From positions 1 through 12,434 of the forward strand of contig JASHQP010000039.1 in the NCBI GenBank assembly GCA_030039095.1: a stretch of 12,434 nt of DNA, written 5' to 3'. The position numbers were made by a program, and so were the translations under genes. A model generated the notes under the pieces. That model made no database searches, was not told the DNA's origin, and saw only the letters and a list, made by a program, of their open reading frames with translations. Of this stretch, positions 8,457 through 12,434 are shown one piece after another. Numbering within the stretch: the stretch's first letter is position 1; each line of letters begins with the position of its first letter. This stretch comes from Streptosporangiaceae bacterium (GTDB lineage Bacteria; Actinomycetota; Actinomycetes; Streptosporangiales; Streptosporangiaceae).

Positions 8457-10246
8457 CGGGCCAGCACCTCCGTGTTCTTGGTCATTTCGCCGCGCAGTTC
8501 CCTGCGCGTGGCTGCCTGCTGCTCCTCGGCGCTGAACTCCGGGCCGAGGGTGATCTCGTCGTTGGGCCGGCCGGCGGGCACCATCGGGAACACCCCCTCG
8601 CGGTCGTGCACCCGGAAGTCCACCACCGTCGGCACGTCCGTGGTGGCGAGCGCCTTGTCCAGCACCGCGTCGACGTCGTCGGCGCGGTCGCAGCGCAGGC
8701 CCTGGCAGCCGTAGGCCTCTGCCAGCTTCACGTAGTCCGGGATCGCGGTGCCGAGCTCGACCTCGGAGTACCGCTCCTCGTAGAACAGCTCCTGCCACTG
8801 CCGGACCATGCCGAGGAATCCGTTGTTGAAGATCAGCACCTTGATCGGGAGGTGCTCGATCGCGCACGTGGCCAGCTCCTGCGCGGTCATCTGGAAGCAG
8901 CCGTCGCCGTCGATCGCGACCACCAGCTCGCCGGGCCTGCCCACCTGGGCGCCCATCGCGGCGGGCACGGCGAACCCCATCGTGCCCAGACCGCCGGAGT
9001 TGATCCAGGACCGCGGCTTCGTGAACGAGTAGTGCTGCGCCGCGTGCATCTGGTGCTGGCCGACGCCCGCCACCACGACGGCCTCGCCACCGGTCAGCGC
9101 GGACAGCCGCTCCACCACGTGCTGCGGCTTCAGCGGGCCGTCGGCGTCCTGGGTGTACCGCAGCGGGAACCGGCGCTTCCAGTCGCCGATGCAGCGCAGC
9201 CAGTACCCGGTGTCCGGCGGGCCGTTCTCGGCGATCAGCTCGGCCAGGCTCTGGGTCAGCCCGGCCAGCGTGGCGCGGACGTCGCCGGGGATCGGAACGT
9301 CGGGCACCCGGTTCTTGCCGATCTCGGCGGGGTCGATGTCGGCGTGCACAATCTTCGCATGCGGCGCAAACGTCGCAAGGTTTCCCGTCACCCGGTCGTC
9401 GAAGCGCGCCCCGAGAGCGACGACGAGGTCGGCCTCCTGCAGCGCGGCGACCGCCGTGTAGCAGCCGTGCATGCCGGGCATGCCCAGCGCCAGCGGGTGC
9501 GGGTCCGGGAACGCGCCACGCGCCATCAGCGTGGTCGTCACCGGAGCCTTGGCCAGTTCCGCCAGCGCGAGCAGCTCGGCGTGTGCGCCAGCCTTGATCA
9601 CCCCGCCGCCGACGTACAGCACCGGGCGCCTGGCCTGCCGCAGCAGCGCGGCGGCGGCGCGCATCGCTGCCGTGTCCGGCGCGGCGGGCAGCCGGTAGCC
9701 GGGCAGGTTCATCGCCGGCGGCCACGTGCCCGGCGCCCAGGTCATCGTGGTCTGCATGATGTCCTTGGGCACGTCGACCAGCACCGGGCCCGGCCGGCCG
9801 GTCGAGGCGATGTGGAACGCCTCGGCGATCGCCGCGGGGATCCGCTCGGCGCTGGTGACCAGCTCGTTGTGCTTGGTCACCGGCAGCGTGATCCCGGTGA
9901 TGTCGGCTTCCTGGAACGCGTCGGTGCCGATCATGGCGCTGGAAACCTGGCCGGTGATCGCGACCAGCGGGACCGAGTCCATGTACGCGTCGGCCAGCGC
10001 GGTGACCAGGTTGGTCGCGCCCGGGCCGCTGGTGGCCATGCAGACGCCGGTCCGGCCGCTCGCCCACGCGTAGCCCTCGGCTGCGTGGCCCGCGCCCTGC
10101 TCGTGCCGGACCAGCACGTGCCGGAGCGACGAGGACCGCAGCGGGTCATAGGCCGGAAGTATCGCGCCGCCGGGAAGCCCGAAGACCACCTCGACGCCCT
10201 GCTGCTCCAGACTTCGCACCAGTGCCTGGGCTCCGGTGAGTTGCAC
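8453..10246 (-). CDS. ilvB: Acetolactate synthase large (catalytic) subunit
   Basis: Thiamine-diphosphate enzyme joining pyruvate with pyruvate or 2-ketobutyrate, the first common step to valine, leucine and isoleucine. It has 597 residues, normal length. The PYR domain (about 1-165) has [13 protein letters not shown] and catalytic Glu49 in [14 protein letters not shown]. The central FAD/DHS-like domain spans about 190-330 ([13 protein letters not shown], 278-290). The PP domain (about 375-560) carries the ThDP motif IDGDGCFQM (445-453) extending to N474/N475. The C-terminus [13 protein letters not shown] is typical of biosynthetic acetolactate synthase rather than pyruvate oxidase. The start is GTG at 10246-10244 with an ideal AAGGAG at 10259-10254, spacing 7. 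It is the first gene of ilvB-ilvN-ilvC-leuB-cimA and lies behind an attenuator. Confidence 0.96.
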   Translation of the reverse strand: MQLTGAQALVRSLEQQGVEVVFGLPGGAILPAYDPLRSSSLRHVLVRHEQGAGHAAEGYAWASGRTGVCMATSGPGATNLVTALADAYMDSVPLVAITGQVSSAMIGTDAFQEADITGITLPVTKHNELVTSAERIPAAIAEAFHIASTGRPGPVLVDVPKDIMQTTMTWAPGTWPPAMNLPGYRLPAAPDTAAMRAAAALLRQARRPVLYVGGGVIKAGAHAELLALAELAKAPVTTTLMARGAFPDPHPLALGMPGMHGCYTAVAALQEADLVVALGARFDDRVTGNLATFAPHAKIVHADIDPAEIGKNRVPDVPIPGDVRATLAGLTQSLAELIAENGPPDTGYWLRCIGDWKRRFPLRYTQDADGPLKPQHVVERLSALTGGEAVVVAGVGQHQMHAAQHYSFTKPRSWINSGGLGTMGFAVPAAMGAQVGRPGELVVAIDGDGCFQMTAQELATCAIEHLPIKVLIFNNGFLGMVRQWQELFYEERYSEVELGTAIPDYVKLAEAYGCQGLRCDRADDVDAVLDKALATTDVPTVVDFRVHDREGVFPMVPAGRPNDEITLGPEFSAEEQQAATRRELRGEMTKNTEVLAR

Positions 10247-10253
10247 GGGGTTG

Positions 10254-10259
10254 CTCCTT
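10254..10259 (-). promoter_or_regulatory. Ribosome binding site of ilvB
   Basis: AAGGAG lies 7 bases before the GTG start of ilvB. It is a near-perfect Shine-Dalgarno and fixes the start at 10246. It overlaps the downstream end of the GAA repeat. Confidence 0.85.
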
Positions 10260-10275
10260 CTTCTTCTTCTTCTTC
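10258..10275 (-). repeat. (GAA)6 trinucleotide repeat in the ilvB leader
   Basis: Six uninterrupted GAA units (TTC on the plus strand) run from 10275 down to 10258 and merge into the ilvB Shine-Dalgarno. It is a purine-only, unstructured segment in otherwise very GC-rich DNA. It may keep the ribosome binding site accessible after terminator readthrough. Confidence 0.9.
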
Positions 10276-10289
10276 AGGGCCGAGTCCAA

Positions 10290-10323
10290 CAAAAAACCTC
10301 CTCGCCGTCGTGGCGTAGGAGGT
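10290..10323 (-). terminator. Intrinsic terminator of the ilvB attenuator
   Basis: On the minus strand ACCTCCTACGCC (10323-10312) pairs with GGCGAGGAGGT (10306-10296), with one bulged A and the 5-base loop ACGAC. A run of six T (10296-10291) follows, its first base being the last of the stem. It is a textbook factor-independent terminator, lies between the leader peptide and ilvB, and is separated from the preceding hairpin by one base. Confidence 0.9.
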
Positions 10324-10324
10324 C

Positions 10325-10353
10325 AGCGCGAGCCCTGTGTGCGGGCTCGCGCT
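10325..10353 (-). other. Perfect 11-bp hairpin upstream of the terminator (pause or 1:2 stem)
   Basis: AGCGCGAGCCC (10353-10343) and GGGCTCGCGCT (10335-10325) are exact reverse complements around a 7-base loop. The 5' arm begins with the AG of the leader peptide TAG stop codon, so a ribosome on the last leader codons or at the stop would mask this arm and free the 3' arm. In an attenuator this stem would act as the pause or protector hairpin. Confidence 0.85.
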
Positions 10354-10387
10354 AGGTGATAAGTACGAGGGATAGGTAGATGCGCAC
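10352..10387 (-). CDS. ilvB operon leader peptide
   Basis: A short open frame GTG-CGC-ATC-TAC-CTA-TCC-CTC-GTA-CTT-ATC-ACC-TAG encodes MRIYLSLVLIT. Six of the eleven residues are branched-chain amino acids (Leu x3, Ile x2, Val x1), clustered at codons 3-10. CTA, CTT and GTA are rare in this GC-rich sequence, which should sharpen the response to tRNA charging. GGAG at 10396-10393 lies 5 bases before the GTG. The stop codon runs into the first hairpin. Function as a control peptide is inferred from composition, position and the terminator that follows. Confidence 0.88.
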   Translation of the reverse strand: MRIYLSLVLIT

Positions 10388-10417
10388 GAATTCTCCGTCC
10401 GAAGTTGCTCGGCGTAC

Positions 10418-10446
10418 AGGATAACACTACCGTCGCGGCGTGTGAC
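10418..10446 (-). promoter_or_regulatory. Housekeeping-type promoter of the ilvB operon
   Basis: On the minus strand, -35 GTCACA (10446-10441, four of six matching TTGACA) is followed after exactly 17 bases by -10 TATCCT (10423-10418, TANNNT type). Transcription would start at about 10410-10413, roughly 25 bases upstream of the leader peptide GTG. The -35 overlaps one arm of the 10-bp dyad. Confidence 0.65.
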
Positions 10447-10494
10447 CGGGGTGCCGTTCGGCTCATCTCACCGCACCTGGCTTTCCCCGGTCAC
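10442..10494. promoter_or_regulatory. 10-bp perfect inverted repeat between leuD and the ilvB promoter
   Basis: GTGACCGGGG (10442-10451) and CCCCGGTCAC (10485-10494) are exact reverse complements separated by 33 bases. The repeat begins 14 bases beyond the leuD stop codon, and its distal arm covers most of the ilvB -35 hexamer. It may form the end hairpin of the leuCD transcript (no U-run), or be a two-site operator with arms about 43 bp apart (four helical turns) that loops or blocks the promoter. The sequence does not decide between these. Confidence 0.5.
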
Positions 10495-10507
10495 CGGCGC
10501 ATCGCGC

Positions 10508-11107
10508 CTACTGGCCCGCGAGGCTGGGCAGCCATCCCGGGCGACTGGCCTCGAACGCGGTGATTGCCTCCTCGTGCCGCAAGGTCAGCCCGATGTCGTC
10601 GAGTCCCTCGAGCAGCCGCCACTGTGCGTAGTCGGCGAGCTCGAACGGCTCGGCCAGGCCGGCCGAGGAGATCGTCACCTCGCGCGCAGCGACGTCGACT
10701 GCCACCTCGGCGTCCGGGTCGGTGCGCAACGCCGCGAACAGCCGTGCCACGCCCTCCTCGGCCACCCTGGCGGGGACCAGGCCCGCGTTGACGGCGTTGT
10801 TGCGGAAGATGTCGCCGAAGCTGGGCGCCACGACCGCCTGGAAGCCGAAGTCCTGCAGCGCCCAGACCGCGTGCTCACGCGACGAGCCGCAGCCGAAGTT
10901 GGAGCCGGCGACGAGCACCTTGGCCTCGGCGGCGCCGGGGCGGTTCAGCACGAAGTCCGGGTCCTGCCGCCACGCGCCGAACAGCCCGGCCGCGAAGCCG
11001 GTCCGCTCGACCCGCTTGAGCCAGGAGGCCGGGATGATCTGGTCGGTGTCGACGTCGCGGCGGTCCAGTGCCACCGAGCGGCCGGTTATGCGCTTGACTC
11101 CTGGCAT
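10508..11107 (-). CDS. leuD: 3-isopropylmalate dehydratase small subunit
   Basis: Small subunit of the aconitase-family isomerase that, with LeuC, interconverts 2- and 3-isopropylmalate and also isomerises citramalate via citraconate to beta-methylmalate. It has 199 residues, the bacterial LeuD length. Landmarks are DRRDVDTDQIIPASWLKRVE (15-34), the substrate-recognition stretch GFAAGLFGAW (37-46) and GSNFGCGSSREHAVWAL (68-84). The ATG at 11107-11105 shares one base with the leuC stop (TAATG), so LeuD is translationally coupled to LeuC. The frame is open further upstream inside leuC, but [22 protein letters not shown] is the expected family N-terminus. Confidence 0.95.
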   Translation of the reverse strand: MPGVKRITGRSVALDRRDVDTDQIIPASWLKRVERTGFAAGLFGAWRQDPDFVLNRPGAAEAKVLVAGSNFGCGSSREHAVWALQDFGFQAVVAPSFGDIFRNNAVNAGLVPARVAEEGVARLFAALRTDPDAEVAVDVAAREVTISSAGLAEPFELADYAQWRLLEGLDDIGLTLRHEEAITAFEASRPGWLPSLAGQ

Positions 11108-12434
11108 TACAGATCTCCCGGCAGCGAGAAGTGTCCGGCGACGGCGGTTGCCGCCGCCACAGCGGGCGACACCAGGTGGGTGCGCCCGCCGGGGCCCTGG
11201 CGCCCCTCGAAGTTGCGGTTGCTGGTGGACGCCGAGCGCTGGCCGGGGGCCAGGATGTCGCCGTTCATGCCCAGGCACATCGAGCATCCGGCCGACCGCC
11301 ACTCGAACCCGGCTTCGGTGAACACCCGGTCCAGCCCCTCGGCCTCGGCCTCGGCCTTGACCCGCGCCGAGCCCGGGACGATCAGCGCCCGCACGCCCGG
11401 GCTGACCTTCCTGCCGCGGGCCACGTCGGCCGCAGCGCGCAGGTCCTCGAGCCTGCCGTTGGTGCACGAGCCGATGAACACCGTGTCCACGGTGATGTCG
11501 CGGATCGCGGTGCCCGGGGTCAGGCCCATGTAGGCCAGCGCCCGCTCGGCTCCGTTGCGCAGCTCGGGCGTGCCCAGCGCGGCGGGGTCCGGCACCACCT
11601 CGTCGATCGTGACCGACTGCGCCGGGTTCGTGCCCCAGGTGACGGCGGGCCGCAGCGCCGAGGCGTCGACCCGGATCTCGCGGTCGAACGCGGCCCCGTC
11701 GTCCGTGGCCAGGCTGCGCCAGTCGTCGAGGGCCCGCTCCCACAGCTTGCCCTTCGGGCTGTAGCGGCGGCCCTCGAGGAACGCGAACGTGGTGTCGTCC
11801 GGGGCGATCATCCCGGCCCGGGCGCCGCCCTCGATGGACATGTTGCAGACGGTCATGCGGCCCTGCATGGACAGCGCCCGCATCGCCGCGCCGCGGTACT
11901 CGATCACCGAGCCGACGCCGCCGCCGGTGCCCAGCGCCCGGATGATGCCGAGCACCAGGTCCTTCGCGGTGAGCTCGGGCCCGAGCTCACCGTCCACGGT
12001 GACCGCCATGGCCGCGGGCTTGACCTGCCGGAGCGTCTGGGTGGCCAGCACGTGCTCGACCTCGCTGGTGCCGATGCCGAAGGCCAGCGTGCCGAACGCG
12101 CCGTGGGTCGAGGTGTGGCTGTCACCGCAGACGATCGTCATGCCGGGCTGGGTGATCCCCAGCTGGGGCCCGATCACGTGCACGATGCCCTGCTCGGGGC
12201 TGCCGAGGGGGAACAAGGTGACGCCGTGCACCCGGGAGTTGCGCTCGAGCCGCTCGATCTGCTTGGCCGCGAGCTCGTCGGCGATGGGCTTGTCCAGGCC
12301 GATCGTGGGCACGTCGTGGTCCATCGTCGCAACTGTCAGATCCGGCCTGCGCACCTTGCGGCCCGCCAGCTCGATGCCCTCGAACGCCTGCGGCGAGGTG
12401 ACCTCGTGCACCAGATGCATGTCGATGTACAGCA
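11107..12434 (-). CDS. leuC: 3-isopropylmalate dehydratase large subunit, 5' partial
   Basis: Fe-S catalytic subunit partnering LeuD. The visible 441 residues run to the window edge. The frame continues upstream of the ATG at 12420 as L-Y-I-D, matching the conserved family sequence [18 protein letters not shown], so that Met is internal and about 25 residues are missing. The [4Fe-4S] cysteines are present at 319 in GSCTNGR and at 379 and 382 in CSMCLGMN, counting from that Met. Other landmarks are [13 protein letters not shown] (98-110), [18 protein letters not shown] (195-212) and [10 protein letters not shown] (400-409). The stop TAA overlaps the leuD ATG by one base. Confidence 0.95.
   Translation of the reverse strand, partial: LYIDMHLVHEVTSPQAFEGIELAGRKVRRPDLTVATMDHDVPTIGLDKPIADELAAKQIERLERNSRVHGVTLFPLGSPEQGIVHVIGPQLGITQPGMTIVCGDSHTSTHGAFGTLAFGIGTSEVEHVLATQTLRQVKPAAMAVTVDGELGPELTAKDLVLGIIRALGTGGGVGSVIEYRGAAMRALSMQGRMTVCNMSIEGGARAGMIAPDDTTFAFLEGRRYSPKGKLWERALDDWRSLATDDGAAFDREIRVDASALRPAVTWGTNPAQSVTIDEVVPDPAALGTPELRNGAERALAYMGLTPGTAIRDITVDTVFIGSCTNGRLEDLRAAADVARGRKVSPGVRALIVPGSARVKAEAEAEGLDRVFTEAGFEWRSAGCSMCLGMNGDILAPGQRSASTSNRNFEGRQGPGGRTHLVSPAVAAATAVAGHFSLPGDL

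Larger units (their letters stand above)
10247..10413 (-). promoter_or_regulatory. Transcription attenuator leader of the ilvB operon
   Basis: From the inferred transcript start (about 10410-10413) to the ilvB GTG the RNA contains, in order: a Shine-Dalgarno and an 11-codon peptide rich in Ile, Leu and Val codons; a perfect 11-bp hairpin beginning within the peptide stop codon; an intrinsic terminator with a U-run; a (GAA)6 tract; and AAGGAG. This is the architecture of ribosome-mediated attenuation, known for ilvB operons of actinobacteria. Shortage of charged branched-chain tRNA would stall the leader ribosome and favour readthrough. The two hairpins as drawn share no bases. The alternative antiterminator is not obvious by eye, though the 3' arm of the first hairpin contains CTCGC, complementary to GCGAG in the terminator 3' arm. 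Confidence 0.85.

Noticed and set aside
7935..10067. A possible IlvB-IlvN-like fusion of 710 residues
   Set aside because: Upstream of the GTG at 8456 the frame is only the out-of-frame shadow of ilvB. IlvN begins at VSTHTLSV with a GTGA overlap.
8606..10318. A 570-codon plus-strand open frame opposite ilvB and its leader
   Set aside because: No domain; it mirrors ilvB codons and would run through the attenuator.
10247..10413. A T-box or other ligand-binding riboswitch before ilvB
   Set aside because: No T-box sequence or specifier-loop organisation is visible, whereas a translated leader peptide and terminator explain the region.
11108..11743. A 411-residue extended LeuD
   Set aside because: The extension is leuC read in another frame. 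LeuD starts at 11107, sharing a base with the leuC stop.
12418..12420. ATG at 12420 as the leuC start
   Set aside because: The frame continues upstream with L-Y-I-D, which matches conserved LeuC sequence, so the true start is beyond the window edge.

Overview
The window is very GC-rich, makes heavy use of GTG starts, and joins genes by 4-base GTGA/ATGA overlaps. It carries protein families typical of high-GC Gram-positive bacteria: a KdpE-type regulator, an actinobacterial OB-fold protein and a threonine-independent isoleucine cluster. I infer a chromosomal segment of an actinomycete but cannot name the genus. I see no mobile element, CRISPR array, tRNA or rRNA.

Left part (1-4055). A small OB-fold protein (5' end outside the window) converges on a two-component system read on the minus strand. 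The response regulator is KdpE-like. The sensor kinase is KdpD-like in its DUF4118, HisKA and HATPase parts, but has an unrecognised four-helix membrane domain in place of the usual cytoplasmic KdpD/Usp region. A 156-base divergent intergenic region separates the kinase from a plus-strand gene for a shortened cytochrome P450-like protein. That protein keeps the heme-Cys motif but has lost the ExxR glutamate, the acid-alcohol pair and the meander. The intergenic DNA holds four CTTRRCG heptamers in two 11-bp-phased pairs, a perfect 8-bp dyad, and a -10 box placed for leaderless transcription of the P450-like gene.

Right part (4155-12434, all minus strand). In transcription order the genes are leuC (5' end cut off by the window edge), leuD, a 261-base gap, then ilvB-ilvN-ilvC-leuB-cimA. 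The gap holds a good promoter, a short Ile/Leu/Val-rich leader peptide, a perfect 11-bp hairpin and an intrinsic terminator with a U-run, followed by a (GAA)6 tract and the ilvB ribosome binding site. This is a ribosome-mediated transcription attenuator in front of ilvB.

How it works together. CimA makes citramalate from pyruvate and acetyl-CoA. LeuCD isomerises it and LeuB oxidises it to 2-ketobutyrate. IlvBN and IlvC then carry 2-ketobutyrate toward isoleucine and pyruvate toward valine and leucine. LeuCD and LeuB also serve leucine synthesis. The window therefore holds a complete threonine-independent route into isoleucine next to the shared branched-chain enzymes, under an attenuator that reads branched-chain aminoacyl-tRNA. 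LeuA (isopropylmalate synthase), IlvD and a transaminase are not in the window.
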